In this document: in pieces, positions 24,701 through 40,597 of the stretch
Position numbering within the stretch: the first letter of the stretch is position 1
Layout of the letters: the number at the start of each line of letters is the position of its first letter
Source of the DNA: Variovorax sp. KBW07
GTDB lineage: Bacteria > Pseudomonadota > Gammaproteobacteria > Burkholderiales > Burkholderiaceae_C
NCBI RefSeq assembly: GCF_003852515.1
Contig: NZ_QAJK01000047.1
Location: 22,287-86,286 of the forward strand
DNA length: 64,000 nt
Direction: 5' to 3'
Position numbers and translations under genes: made by a program
The notes under the pieces: generated by a model
Seen by the model: the letters and a program-made list of their open reading frames with translations, nothing else
Told to the model about the DNA's origin: nothing
Databases searched by the model: none

Positions 24701-27086
24701 CCGCGTGGAGTTCGAGAACGTCATCGGCCTGTTCGTCAACACGCTGGTGCTGCACAACCCGATCGAAGGCCGCACGCCGCTGTCGCGCGTGCTGGCGCAG
24801 GCCAGGGAAACCGTGCTCGGTGCGCAGGCGCACCAGGACCTGCCCTTCGAGCAACTGGTGCAGCGCCTGCAGCCCGAGCGCAGCATGAGCCACAGCCCGC
24901 TGTTCCAGGTGATGTTCAATCACCTGTTCGAAGACCACCGGGCGCTCCAGCGCCTGGATGGCATCGGGGTGAGCGACCACCTGCTGCCCGACCTCCAGAC
25001 CCAGTTCGACTGGGTGCTCGAAGCCCGCGAGCGGCCCGATGGCCGCCTGATGCTCGACGTGATCTACGCCGAAGACCTGTTCGAGCGCGAGACCATCGCG
25101 CGCATGGCGCAGCATTACGTGGCGGTGCTGGCCGCGCTCTGCGCAGACGCAAGCTGCGCGGTGGGAGACATCGACCTGCTGAGCGCCCCGGAGAAGTCGC
25201 AGCTCGCGCAATGGAGCGTGAACACGCGGCGCGAACCGCAGCCGCAACCCGTGCACCAGCAGATCGCGCAGCACGCCCTGCGGCAGCCCGAAGCCATCGC
25301 GCTGCTGTTCGGCGACGAGGCGCTGAGCTTCGCCGAACTCGACCGCCGCGCCAATCGCCTGGCGCACCGGTTGATCGCGTTGGGCGTCAGGCCCGACATG
25401 CGCGTGGGCATTGCCATGGAGCGCTCCATCGAGATGGTCGTGGGCATCCTGGGAATCCTGAAAGCCGGTGGCGCCTACCTGCCGCTGGACCCCGAGTACC
25501 CGGTGCAGCGCCTCGCCTACATGGTCGAAGACAGCGGCATCGAACTGCTGCTCGTGCACGGCACCACCCGCGACCACATCGCCGGGCGCAGCGGCCTGGC
25601 GGTGCTCGACATCGACACCATCGACCTGTCGGGCGAGCCCGCCACAGACCCCCGCGTCGCGCTGCATGGCGAGAACCTGGCCTACGTCATCTACACCTCC
25701 GGCTCCACCGGCAAGCCCAAGGGCGCCGCGGTGCGCCACGATGCGCTGCACAGCTGCATGGCATGGATGCAGCAGGCCTACCAACTGACCCGTGCCGACA
25801 CCGTGCTGCACAAGGCACCGTTCGGCTTCGACGTGTCGGTGTGGGAAATGTTCTGGCCCATGACCGCGGGTGCGCGGCTGGTCGTCGCCAACCCCGGCGA
25901 CCACCGCGATCCGGCCCGGCTGGTCGCGCTGATCCAGCGCCACCAGATCACTACGCTCAACTTCGTGCCCTCGATGCTGCAGGCCTTCCTGGCGCACAAG
26001 GACATCGAGGCCAGCACGCGGCTCAAGCACATCATCGTCGGCGGCGAAGCCATGCCGGCCGAGACGCAGAGGGAAACGCTGCGGCGCCTGAGCGGTGCCA
26101 CCCTGCAGAACCTGTACGGCCCGACCGAAACCACCATCCACGTCACGCGCTGGACCTGCCGCGACGACGGGCAAAGCCTGGTGCCCATCGGCCAGCCGAT
26201 CAGCGACACCCGCACGCACGTGCTCGATGCCGAGCTGAACGAGGTGCCGCGCGGCGTGGCCGGCGAGCTGTACCTTGGCGGCGTGAGCCTGGCGCGGGGC
26301 TACCTCAACAAGCCGGCACTGAGCGCCGAGCGCTTCGTGGCCGACCCTTTCGGCAACGGCGACAGGCTCTACCGCACCGGCGACCTGGTTCGCTGGAACG
26401 CCGAAGGCCAGATCGAGTACCTGGGCCGCATCGACCACCAGGTGAAGATTCGCGGCTTCCGCATCGAGCTTGGCGAGATCGAGGCGCAGATCCTTGCGCA
26501 GCCCGAGGTGCGCGAAGCCGTCGTCGTGGCCCGCGAAGGCGTCGCCGGGGCCTCGCTGCTGGCGTACGTCAGCGCCCATGCCGGCCAGTCGGTCGACGGC
26601 GCCGCGCTGCGCGAGCGCCTGGGGCAGGTGCTGCCCGACTACATGGTGCCGCGCGCCATCGTCACCTTGCCCGCGCTGCCGCTGAATGCCAATGGCAAGG
26701 TCGAGCGCAAGGCGCTGCCCGAGCCCGAGGGGCTGGGCCGCGCGACGGCCTACGAGGCGCCGCAAGGCCACGTGGCGCGCACGCTCGCGGCCATCTGGTC
26801 CGAGGTGCTGAAGGTCGAACAGGTCGGCCTGCACGACAACTTCTTCGACCTGGGCGGGCATTCGCTGCTGCTCATCCGCGCGCACCGGCTGCTGGAAGAC
26901 CGGCTGCAGGCCGCGTTCCCGCTGGTCAATCTCTTCAAGTACCCCACCGTCGAATCGCTGGCCCGCTGGATCGAGCAGGGTGGCGCGCAGGCCGCCGCCG
27001 CGTCCACCGCGGGCGGCGACGAGCGCGCGCTGCGCCAGCGCGCCGCGATGCTTCAACGCCGCAAAGCGGCAGAGAGAGTCAACTGA
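21789..27086 (+). CDS. NRPS 1: FAAL-T-C-A-T, lipid loading and first amino acid
   Basis: 1765 residues; starts the assembly line. Residues ~10-590 are a fatty acyl-AMP ligase (YTSGSTSAPKGV near 178, WAPLYHDMGLIGGL, and RIKDLIIVRGHNIYPQDIE), which activates a fatty acid. The first carrier domain has GGSSL with Ppant Ser630. C domain ~690-1110 has intact HHIVSDG near 826. A domain ~1145-1650 has pocket residues I read as D-V-W-N-I-G-L-I-H-K. The nearest textbook code is Thr (DFWNIGMVHK), but pathway logic favours N5-formyl-N5-hydroxyornithine because the same pocket recurs in NRPS 4 and the ornithine-modifying enzymes are encoded nearby. The second T domain has GGHSL, Ser1695. It overlaps the PKS gene by 1 nt. 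Confidence 0.95.
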   Translation: MNQLLATESAGRQPRNFVAHLRALAEQRANDVWLTVVDEVDGVYSEQPFTYAVFERRVRALAARLQQQFAKGDRALVMLDNGDHYAVSMLACFYCGVIAVPVFPPESTRPQHLARLTGVAADSQARCVLTSTVFSEAMAAAGSQFGEVAIVAVDAIDLALADAWQPFEPTGEDIAFLQYTSGSTSAPKGVIVTHGNLMANEHAIQVGMGIGPDDKFVSWAPLYHDMGLIGGLMQPLYSGIPLVLTSPRYFLERPVRWLELISRHRATLSGGPDFSFRLCLERVKDAQIAQLDLSSWRVAYTGAEPVRADTELDFIERFAPAGFDPGAVYACYGLAEATLFVTGGKRGGGMVARGFSADGLASGQGMPSEDGTLLVGCGAVAVHHDVEIIDPATLSVVAPGRIGEIWVSGASIGAGYWGKPRESAETFVEIAGRRWLRTGDLGFVCDGELYVTGRIKDLIIVRGHNIYPQDIERVIEAEVDAVRKGRVAVFAASGPDGEGIGAAAEVSRSMQKLVPPQVLVEALSAAVSEVFGEPLSAVLLLNPGGMPKTTSGKLQRSACRAGWLDRSADAYAIYERGAFVKGGPAEAQAERPALDETERAIDAIWREVLRPADAKPFARDAHFFTRGGSSLTATQVAARISGHWDIDYPVRLMFEHPRLHESAAAIRERLAQGAHARPAPIAVLPAERRQHALPLSHAQERQWFLWQLDPGSAAYHMSGALRLTGVLQADALQAALNDLVVRHESLRTVFRAGSDGVAAQWIKPSATLALEVIDLRAVPDGQRGEQLEKETRRIKATPFDLTQGGLLRTALFRLADDTQVLTVVMHHIVSDGASMQVLIDELAAGYAARLQGRSAALPVPRVQYADYAAWQRDWLAAGEAERQLGWWRAQLGDEHPVLELRTDHPRKPQASYRAARHAFELPAPLLGQLRGVAQAEGGTLFMVLLAGLQVLLHRYTGQEEIRVGAAIANRNRVEFENVIGLFVNTLVLHNPIEGRTPLSRVLAQARETVLGAQAHQDLPFEQLVQRLQPERSMSHSPLFQVMFNHLFEDHRALQRLDGIGVSDHLLPDLQTQFDWVLEARERPDGRLMLDVIYAEDLFERETIARMAQHYVAVLAALCADASCAVGDIDLLSAPEKSQLAQWSVNTRREPQPQPVHQQIAQHALRQPEAIALLFGDEALSFAELDRRANRLAHRLIALGVRPDMRVGIAMERSIEMVVGILGILKAGGAYLPLDPEYPVQRLAYMVEDSGIELLLVHGTTRDHIAGRSGLAVLDIDTIDLSGEPATDPRVALHGENLAYVIYTSGSTGKPKGAAVRHDALHSCMAWMQQAYQLTRADTVLHKAPFGFDVSVWEMFWPMTAGARLVVANPGDHRDPARLVALIQRHQITTLNFVPSMLQAFLAHKDIEASTRLKHIIVGGEAMPAETQRETLRRLSGATLQNLYGPTETTIHVTRWTCRDDGQSLVPIGQPISDTRTHVLDAELNEVPRGVAGELYLGGVSLARGYLNKPALSAERFVADPFGNGDRLYRTGDLVRWNAEGQIEYLGRIDHQVKIRGFRIELGEIEAQILAQPEVREAVVVAREGVAGASLLAYVSAHAGQSVDGAALRERLGQVLPDYMVPRAIVTLPALPLNANGKVERKALPEPEGLGRATAYEAPQGHVARTLAAIWSEVLKVEQVGLHDNFFDLGGHSLLLIRAHRLLEDRLQAAFPLVNLFKYPTVESLARWIEQGGAQAAAASTAGGDERALRQRAAMLQRRKAAERVN
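25671..26486 (+). repeat. Adenylation-domain segment duplicated at 45758-46576
   Basis: The A-domain core here (from ENLAYVIYTSGSTGKPKGAA to IELGEIEA) is nearly the same in protein sequence, and visibly similar in DNA, as 45758-46576 in NRPS 4, including an identical ten-residue pocket. The two are much closer to each other than to the other A domains, implying recent duplication or gene conversion. Confidence 0.8.
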
Positions 27087-30000
27087 TGTCCGTCTACAAC
27101 GAACCCGCGGAGCCCACCGGTCTGGAGATCGCCATCGTCGGCATGGCCGGGCGCTTTCCCGGTGCCGATGACGTCGATGCGTTCTGGCGAAACATTCGCG
27201 ACGGCGTGGAGTCGGTGTCGACCTTCACCGACGACCAGTTGCGCGAGCGCGGCGTGCCGCAGGCTCAACTGGACGACCCCGACTACGTGAAGGCCGGCGT
27301 GCTGTTCGACGGCTTCGACCAGTTCGATGCCGGCTTCTTCGGCTACACGCCGCGCGAAGCCGAAAACCTCGACCCGCAGCAACGCATCTTCCTGGAATGC
27401 GCCTGGGCCTCGCTGGAGCATGCGGGCTGCGACCCCGAGCGCTGGCCCGGCAAGGTCGGCGTGTACGCGGGCGAGGGCACCAACGTCTACCTGATCCGCA
27501 ACCTGCTGCCGGCCTTCGGCCTCGGCGCGCACACCGGCATTGCCGACCTGCTGGGCCTGATGAGCGGCAACGCCGCCGGCTCGCTGTGCACGCGCGTGGC
27601 CTACAAGCTCAACCTGCGCGGCCCCGCCGTCACTGTGCAGACGGCCTGCTCGACATCGCTCACGGCCGTGCACACCGCCTGCCAGGCCCTGCTGAGCCAC
27701 GATTGCGACATGGCGCTGGCCGGCGGCGTGTGGCTCAACCTCTTGCAGGAAGGCGGCTACCGCTACCAGGCTGGCGCGATTCTTTCGCGCGACGGCCATT
27801 GCCGCGCCTTCGATGCCGATGCCAACGGCACGGTGATCGGCAGCGGGGCGGGCGTGGTCGTGCTCAAGCGCCTCGACGAAGCCCTGCGCGACGGCGACAC
27901 CATCCATGCCGTCATCAAGGGCACCGCGGCCAACAACGACGGCTCAGCCAAGGTCGGCTTCACCGCGCCCAGCATCGACGGGCAGGCCGAAGTGATCCGC
28001 GCCGCGCAGCTGATTGCCGGTGTCTCGGCCGACACCATCGGCTACATCGAGGCGCATGGCACCGGCACCACGCTGGGCGACCCCATCGAGATCGCGGCGC
28101 TCACGCAGGCCTTCCGGGCCGATACCGAGCGGCGCGGCTTCTGTGCCGTGGGCTCGGTCAAGACCAACGTCGGCCACCTTGATGCAGCAGCGGGCGTCGC
28201 GGGCCTCATCAAGACCGCGATGGCGCTCAAGCACCGCACGCTGCCGCCGAACCTGCACTTCACCCAACCCAATCCGCAGATCGATTTCGCTGGCAGCCCG
28301 TTCTATGTGAATGCGCAATGCCAGCCCTGGCCGGAAGGCAGCACGCCGCGCCGCGCGGGCGTGAGCTCTTTCGGCATCGGCGGGACCAATGTGCACGTGG
28401 TGCTCGAAGAAGCGCCGGTTTCCCGATCCTCCGAGTCCGCGCCCGGCTGGCAGGTTCTGCCGCTGTCCGCCCGGAGCACGGTGGCGCTGGCGCAGGCCGC
28501 GCGGCAACTTGCGGATCACCTGGATCTGAACCTCGCGGCGCCGTCGCTTGCCGACGTTGCCCACACGCTGCAAGCCGGCCGGCGCGCGCAGGAATTCCGC
28601 GGCGCGGTCGTCGCGGACGGGCTCACCGCGGCGGTCCAGGCGCTGCGCGCCCCCGAAAGCGATTTCGACCAGGCGACCCGCGTTCCGGCCTCCGCGCCCG
28701 AGGTCGCGTTTCTCTTCCCCGGCGGTGGCACGCAGCACGCGAACATGGGCCTTGCGCTGTACCGCGACCATCCGGTTTTCCGCGAAGAAGTCGATCGCTG
28801 CTGCGATGCCTTGCGCGATGCGATGGGCATGGACTTGCGGCAGCTGCTCTATCCGGCCACCGGCGCCGAAGCCGCCGCCGACGAGCAACTGGCCCGCATC
28901 GAGTACACGCAGCCACTGTTGTTCATCGTCGAGTACGCGATGGCGCGGCTCTGGATGTCGCGCGGCGTGCAGCCCGCCGTGATGCTGGGCCACAGCCTGG
29001 GCGAGTACGTCGCGGCCTGCCTGGCCGGCGTGTTCAGCCTGGAAGATGCGTTGCGCATCGTGGCCACGCGCGGCCGCCTGATGCAGTCGATGGCGCCAGG
29101 CGCAATGACCGCCATTGCGCTCTCGGAGGCCGAGCTCGCGCCGTACCTTGCCACCGGCTGCGACATCGCCGCCATCAACGGCGAGCAACTGTGCGTGCTC
29201 GCCGGACCGATGGCCGCCATCGAGGCCGCCGAGCGCCAGATGTCGGCGCGCCAACTGCTGCCGCGCCGCCTGCTGGTGTCCATCGCTTCGCATTCGGCGA
29301 TGACCGAATCCATCGTGGCCGAGCTGCGGCAGGTGGTTGCCTCCGTGCCCCGGCACGCGCCGCGCATTCCCTTCATCTCCAACGTCACCGGCAAGCCCAT
29401 CACCGCGCAGCAGGCGGTCGATCCGGCCTACTGGGGCCAGCACCTGCGCGGCACCGTGCGCTTCGCGGACGGGCTGGCCGATCTGCTTCGCGTCGAAGGC
29501 CGTGTGCTGCTCGAAGTCGGCCCCGGCGAAACGCTGGCCGGCCTTGCGCGCCAGCATCCGTTGGCGGCGTCGGCCGCGGGCATCTGGTCGAGCCAGGCCC
29601 ATCCGCAAAAGCAGGCGCACAACGAACGCCAGATGGCCAGCGTGATCGGCGCCCTCTGGTGCGCGGGTGTCCAGGTCGACTGGGCCGCGTGCCATCCCGG
29701 GCGGCAAGCCCGCCAGGTGCCGCTGCCCACCTATCCGTTCCAGCGCCAGTCGTACTGGACCGACGCACCGGAACCGGGGAGCGAAGCAGCGGGCCCGTCC
29801 GCGCGCAAGGCGGCCGACGCGTTCTATGTGCCGACCTGGCAACGCACCGAACCTTCGAGCGCTTCGCCGCAAGCCGCGCCCGTCAGCGGGTGCACGCTGG
29901 TGTTCGCGGAAGCGGGCGGTCTGGGCGATGCGCTGATCCGGCAACTGCAGGACGAATCGCCCGGCCATCCGGTCGTTCGCGTGACGGCCGGCGCGGGCTA

Positions 30001-31708
30001 TGCCGAAACGGGCGCGCGCCATTTCACGGCCCGCCCCGGCGAGCGCGCCGACCACGAACAGCTACTGCGAAAAGTTCAGGCCGAATGCGGGCCCGTCGCC
30101 AGGGTCTGCCACATGTGGGGCGTCGATGGTCCGTCGGCGGTGCCACCCACCTCGGAAGAAGTCATGGAGCGCGGGTACTTCAGCCTGCTCGCGCTGGCCC
30201 AGGCCATCGACAGCACCTCCGCCGGACGCGAACACAAGCTTTCCATCGACGTCATTGCGAACCAGATGGAAGACGTCTCCGGCCTCGAAGCACTGTGCCC
30301 CGAGAAGGCGACGCTGTTCAGCCTGTGCAAGGTGATCGCGCAGGAATATCCGCACATCGCCTGCAGGGTGACCGACATCGTGTTGCCCGTGGCGGGCAGC
30401 GCCGCCGAAGCCTGGCTGGCACGGCAGCTCGCCGGGCAGATGCAGGCTCAGGCCCCGCGCACCGAAACGCTGGTGGCCTATCGCGGCCCGCACCGCTGGG
30501 TCAAGGGCTACGAGCCACTGCCCGCGGCATCCGCGTCTCAGCAGTTGCAGCAGCAGCAGCAGCGGCTGCGTTCGAAGGGTGTCTACCTGATCACCGGTGG
30601 CCTCGGCGGGGTGGGGCTCGCCGTGGCCCGGCACCTGGCCGAGTCGTGGCAGGCAAGGCTGGTATTGCTGGGCCGCACGCCAATTCCCGAGCGCAGCACG
30701 TGGGAAGCCATCGCCGCGGCCGAAGACCAGCCCCGGGCCCTGCGGACCCGGCTCACGCAATTGCTCGAACTCGAAAACCTGGGTGGCGAAGTGCTCGTCG
30801 TTGCCGCCGACGTGGCCGATGCGGCCTCGATGCGCTCCGCTGTTGAACAGGCCCGCGCGCGCTTCGGCATGGTGCAGGGCGTGGTGCATGCGGCGGGGCA
30901 TGCCAACAGCGGAATGATCGCCACCCGCACGCGTGCCGAAGCCCAGGAGGTGTTCGCGCCCAAGCTGCAAGGCACGCGCTTTCTGCTCGACGCGTTGCGC
31001 GACGAGCCGCTCGATTTCGTGCTGCTGTGCTCCTCGATCTCGAGCATGGCGGGCGGCCTGGGCATGAGCGACTACGCCGCCGCCAACGCCTACCTCGATG
31101 CACTGGCCGCGCTGTGGCAGCGCAGCGCGAAGCACCCCGTCATCTCGGTCAACTGGGACGCATGGCGCGATCTCGGCATGGCCGCCGGCCGCGTGCTGCC
31201 CGAAGGCATCGGCATGAGTGGCCCCGAAGGTGCACGGGCGCTGGAGCGCATCGTCAACGGCCCGGCGTTCGCGCAGGTCGTCATCTCCACCACCGACCTG
31301 GACCAGCGGCTCGGCGAGCTCGACAACGGCATGCTCGACCTGCTGGAGACCGGCCCGGTCGCGAAGAAGAAGCGCCGCGATCATCCGCGCCCCGCACTCG
31401 ACACGCCCTTTGTCGCACCCGAAGGCGAGCTCGAAAGCGGCCTGGCCACCATCTGGCAGGACATGCTGGGCATCGCCAGCGTGGGGGTCGACGACAACCT
31501 GTTCGAGTTGGGCGGCGACTCGCTGCTCGCCATCCAGATCCTGGCGCGGGCCCGCAAGGCCTACGACGTCGAGCTGCACCCGGCGGCCTTCTTCAAGGCG
31601 CCCACCCTGCGCGACCTTGCCGTGCTGGTCGAAACGCGGCTGATCGAGGAGATCGAAGCCGCCGATCTCGTGGACGCCGCGCCGGACGCCTTGTCCGCAA
31701 CCGTTTGA
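27086..31708 (+). CDS. Type I PKS module: KS-AT-KR-ACP
   Basis: 1540 residues. KS with Cys188 in TACSTS, EAHGTGT and VKTNVGH. AT with GHSLGEY (Ser637); its specificity loop reads IASHS (733-737), nearer the methylmalonyl-type YASHS than the malonyl-type HAFHS, so a methylmalonyl unit is likely but unproven. KR ~1160-1340 has TGGLGGVG and the catalytic SSISS...YAAAN pattern; no LDD motif is seen, which argues against a B-type ketoreductase. ACP has GGDSL, Ser1479. Result: the first aminoacyl chain gains a two-carbon beta-hydroxy unit, possibly alpha-methylated, giving a 4-amino-3-hydroxy acid. The real start is ATG 27086, although the frame is open much further upstream. A CAG/Gln microsatellite precedes the KR. 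Confidence 0.95.
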   Translation: MSVYNEPAEPTGLEIAIVGMAGRFPGADDVDAFWRNIRDGVESVSTFTDDQLRERGVPQAQLDDPDYVKAGVLFDGFDQFDAGFFGYTPREAENLDPQQRIFLECAWASLEHAGCDPERWPGKVGVYAGEGTNVYLIRNLLPAFGLGAHTGIADLLGLMSGNAAGSLCTRVAYKLNLRGPAVTVQTACSTSLTAVHTACQALLSHDCDMALAGGVWLNLLQEGGYRYQAGAILSRDGHCRAFDADANGTVIGSGAGVVVLKRLDEALRDGDTIHAVIKGTAANNDGSAKVGFTAPSIDGQAEVIRAAQLIAGVSADTIGYIEAHGTGTTLGDPIEIAALTQAFRADTERRGFCAVGSVKTNVGHLDAAAGVAGLIKTAMALKHRTLPPNLHFTQPNPQIDFAGSPFYVNAQCQPWPEGSTPRRAGVSSFGIGGTNVHVVLEEAPVSRSSESAPGWQVLPLSARSTVALAQAARQLADHLDLNLAAPSLADVAHTLQAGRRAQEFRGAVVADGLTAAVQALRAPESDFDQATRVPASAPEVAFLFPGGGTQHANMGLALYRDHPVFREEVDRCCDALRDAMGMDLRQLLYPATGAEAAADEQLARIEYTQPLLFIVEYAMARLWMSRGVQPAVMLGHSLGEYVAACLAGVFSLEDALRIVATRGRLMQSMAPGAMTAIALSEAELAPYLATGCDIAAINGEQLCVLAGPMAAIEAAERQMSARQLLPRRLLVSIASHSAMTESIVAELRQVVASVPRHAPRIPFISNVTGKPITAQQAVDPAYWGQHLRGTVRFADGLADLLRVEGRVLLEVGPGETLAGLARQHPLAASAAGIWSSQAHPQKQAHNERQMASVIGALWCAGVQVDWAACHPGRQARQVPLPTYPFQRQSYWTDAPEPGSEAAGPSARKAADAFYVPTWQRTEPSSASPQAAPVSGCTLVFAEAGGLGDALIRQLQDESPGHPVVRVTAGAGYAETGARHFTARPGERADHEQLLRKVQAECGPVARVCHMWGVDGPSAVPPTSEEVMERGYFSLLALAQAIDSTSAGREHKLSIDVIANQMEDVSGLEALCPEKATLFSLCKVIAQEYPHIACRVTDIVLPVAGSAAEAWLARQLAGQMQAQAPRTETLVAYRGPHRWVKGYEPLPAASASQQLQQQQQRLRSKGVYLITGGLGGVGLAVARHLAESWQARLVLLGRTPIPERSTWEAIAAAEDQPRALRTRLTQLLELENLGGEVLVVAADVADAASMRSAVEQARARFGMVQGVVHAAGHANSGMIATRTRAEAQEVFAPKLQGTRFLLDALRDEPLDFVLLCSSISSMAGGLGMSDYAAANAYLDALAALWQRSAKHPVISVNWDAWRDLGMAAGRVLPEGIGMSGPEGARALERIVNGPAFAQVVISTTDLDQRLGELDNGMLDLLETGPVAKKKRRDHPRPALDTPFVAPEGELESGLATIWQDMLGIASVGVDDNLFELGGDSLLAIQILARARKAYDVELHPAAFFKAPTLRDLAVLVETRLIEEIEAADLVDAAPDALSATV
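30539..30562 (+). repeat. CAG trinucleotide run in the PKS linker
   Basis: (CAG)2-TTG-(CAG)5 in frame, encoding QQLQQQQQ just before the KR Rossmann motif. A short slippage-prone microsatellite; length changes in multiples of three would only alter a linker. Confidence 0.75.
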
Positions 31709-31717
31709 AGACCCGAC

Positions 31718-37494
<5,777 letters not shown>

Positions 37495-37498
<4 letters not shown>

Positions 37499-40400
37499 CG
37501 ATGGAAGACCGGATCGAAACGCTCGGTGAGCCCCTTGCGCTCAGCCCGGAGCAACGCGCCGTGCTCGCCATGCAAAAGAGCAGCGGCACCCGCGCGCTGG
37601 TGCTTTCGGGAGAGATCGACGGCGAGATCGATGTGGCGCGCCTGCGGCGCGTTGCCGCCGATGTCTTGCAGGCCCACGAGGCCCTGCGGCTCGTCGTGCA
37701 TGAAGCCGCCGATGCAGCCGACTGGCGCCAGCAGGTGCGTGCCGGGCTGCCCGCGAGCAGCTGCCAGGCCGATGCGCCGCTGCCGATGCGCCAGGGCGAA
37801 ATGATTCAGCTGGCAATCACCCGGCTGGATGCCGCGCGCCATCGCCTGACGCTGTCCGCGCACCCGCTGGCGGCCGACGCAGGCAGCCTCTCGACGCTGT
37901 TCGAGGGCATCGCCGCCGCGTGGTACGGCGCGCCCGCCGATGTGGAAGCACCTTTCCAGTACACGCAGTTCGCGGCCTGGCGGCACGACCTTGCGCAGGA
38001 CGAGGATGCAGGGCCAGGCCAGGCGTACTGGGCGGAACACATCCGCAGTGCCGGACCGTCGGAAGCGCCTGCCGCGCCGCGCCTGGCGTTGCGGCAGGGC
38101 GGGGCCATGGCGCCTGCAGTGCGCCGCGTTGCGGCAAGGCGCATCGACGCCGTCTTGTTCGCACGCATCGGCGCAGTGGCCACGGCGCACGGGGTGCCTG
38201 TCGGCGAGCTGCTGCAGGCCGCCTGGTGGGCACTGGTCGCACGGCTCACGGGCTTCACCCGCTTCGTGGGTGGATGGCAGCACGATTGCCGCCGCGACTA
38301 CGAGCTGATGCAAGGCGCCGTCGGCGTTTTCGCGAAGGTACTGCCGGTGCATATAGAGGTCGCGGCGGACGAGTCCTTCTCCGCCTGGCTCGGGCGCTTC
38401 CATGCAATGGCCGGTGCGCACGCCGAGGCGCAGGAGTACTGGGCACTCGACGGCGCCAGGGGGCTGGCGCAACTCGAAACCGGCTTCGTGCTTTCCGCAC
38501 CCATTGCACTCGGTGATGCAGCCGACGCGTGGCGCGTCACGCAGCGCCCGGGCCCGCTTTCGTGCTTCGAACTCGTGCTGGAAGCCGAATGCGCGGACGA
38601 TCACGCCGAACTGTTCCTTCATGCGGACGCGGGTCGCTATGCGCAGGTGGCACTGGAGGCCCTGCTGCGCCAATTCATGTGCCTGTTGCAAGGCGTGGCG
38701 GACAGTCCGCAGACCCTCGCGAAAGATTTGCCGCTGGTCGATGCGCGGGAGCGTGAAATTCTGTTGGGCCTGGAAGGCGAGCGCCTCGATGCCGGCACGC
38801 AGGGCATTGCCGACCGCATCGCGCATTGGGCACGCACCACGCCCGAGGCCCCGGCGGTCGAGGAGGGCGACCGGTGCCTGAGCTATGCGGCGCTCGATGT
38901 GCGCATCAATCGCATGGCGCGCTGGATGCAGGCGCAGGGCGTGACGCATGGCGCGGTGGTCGCGTTGGCGCTGCCGCGCTCGATCGACCTGCTGGTCGCG
39001 ATGTTCGCCGCCTGGCGCGCGGGCGCGGGCTACCTGCCGCTTGAACCCGAATGGCCGGCGGCGCGCCGCGCGATGGTGCTGGCCGATGCCCGGCCGGCCC
39101 TGCTGTTGCAGGTGGAGCCTGTGCAGGGCACGCAGGATGCGGGTTGGCGGGTCGCATCGACGGCGGACATCGACCTTGCCGCCTTCGACGTCAGGCCGCC
39201 CGATGTGCAGGCCGGCCCTCAAGACCTGGCCTATGTGCTCTATACCTCGGGCTCGACGGGCCGCCCCAAGGGCGTGGTGATCGAGCAGGGGCAACTGCTC
39301 AACTACGTGGCGGCGGCTTCCAGCGCAATGCGGCTCGAAGGCTACCGGCGCTGGGCGCTCACCAGTTCGGTGGCGGCCGACCTCGGCAACACCGCGCTGT
39401 TCGGCGCTTTCTTCAACGGTGCCTGCCTGGTGGTCGCCGACACGCAGGCCACGCACGACGCCGCGGCCTTCACGCGTTTCATGGCCACGCACCGGATCGA
39501 CGCGCTCAAGATCGTGCCGTCGCACCTCGAAGCGCTGCTGGAAGCCGAAACGCCGGTGCTTCCGGCGTTGCTCGTGCTCGGCGGCGAATCGGCATCGCGC
39601 CTGCTGCTGGAGCGCATCGCTCGCCTGGCGCCGTCGTGCGCCGTCTACAACCACTACGGACCGACCGAAACCACGGTCGGGGTGATGGTGCACAAGCTCG
39701 ACATCGCCGCGGTGCTGCCGGACGCGGCGCCGTTGTCCCGCGTGCTGGCCAACAACCGCGTGCGCGTGCTCGATGCGTCGCGTCGGCTGGTGCCCATCGG
39801 GGTGCTGGGCGAGCTTCATGTGGGCGGCGCGCAGCTGTGCCGTGGCTACCTCGGCCGGCCGGCGCGGGAGGTCTTCATCGACGATCCCTTCCTGCCGGGC
39901 GAGCGGCTCTACCGTACCGGCGACCTGGCCTGCGTGCTGCCCGATGGAACGCTGCGCATCGCCGGCCGCGCGGACCATCAACTGAAGGTGCGGGGCTTCC
40001 GCGTCGAACCCGGCGAGGTGGAGGCGGTGCTGCTGGCGCAGGAAGGCGTGAGGCAGGCCGTGGTGATGCCGGTTGCCGCGCCCGTGGGCGGCGTGGAGCT
40101 GGTGGCCTACGTGGTCGGCGATGTGCATGTGCTTCGCGACCGCCTGGGTGCGCTGCTGCCGGCGCACATGGTGCCCTCCCGCTGCATCGAAGTGGCGGCT
40201 TTCCCGCGCCTTGCCAACGGCAAGGTCGACCGGCTTGCACTGGCTGCCGCCGCGCCCGCGCCGGAAGCACCGCAATCCGTCGAACCACCCGGCGATGCGC
40301 TGCAGCACCTGCTGGCCAGCGGAATGGCCGAGCTGCTTGGCCGGCCGTCCATCGGTGTCGACGACGACTTTTTTGAACTCGGTGCGCATTCGCTGCTGGT

Positions 40401-40581
40401 CATCAAGCTGGCCGCGCGCATCCGCCGGCTGCTGCAGGTCGACATTGCGCCGGGGTTGGTGTTCGACCACCCCAGCGTGTCCACGCTGGCCGAGGCCGTG
40501 CGCGGCGCCAGTGCCGACCGCGCGCAGACCGAGCAACTGGCCGATGCCTGGCGCCTCGCCTCCGAGGCTGCCGTCTCTTGA
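37495..40581 (+). CDS. NRPS 3: degenerate C (interface-like)-A(Asp)-T
   Basis: 1028 residues. Residues ~10-430 align with a condensation domain, but the HHxxxDG motif reads H123-P-L-A-A-D128-A, so the catalytic second His is Pro and the domain cannot condense in the usual way. This fits the non-catalytic 'interface' domains known next to siderophore aspartate beta-hydroxylases, which recruit the hydroxylase. A ~445-950 has pocket D-L-T-K-V-G-H-V-G-K, an aspartate code (textbook DLTKVGHIGK). T reads LGAHSL with Ppant Ser966. The Asp on this carrier is presumably beta-hydroxylated by the domain at the end of NRPS 2. ATG 37495 overlaps the NRPS 2 stop. Confidence 0.94.
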
Positions 40582-40597
40582 ACAGGAAAAACGCTTG

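Noticed and set aside
20937-27056. A 2,039-codon open frame on the minus strand across NRPS 1
   Set aside because: Low-complexity His/Gln/Arg/Val translation antisense to FAAL and NRPS domains; no ribosome site or family signature.
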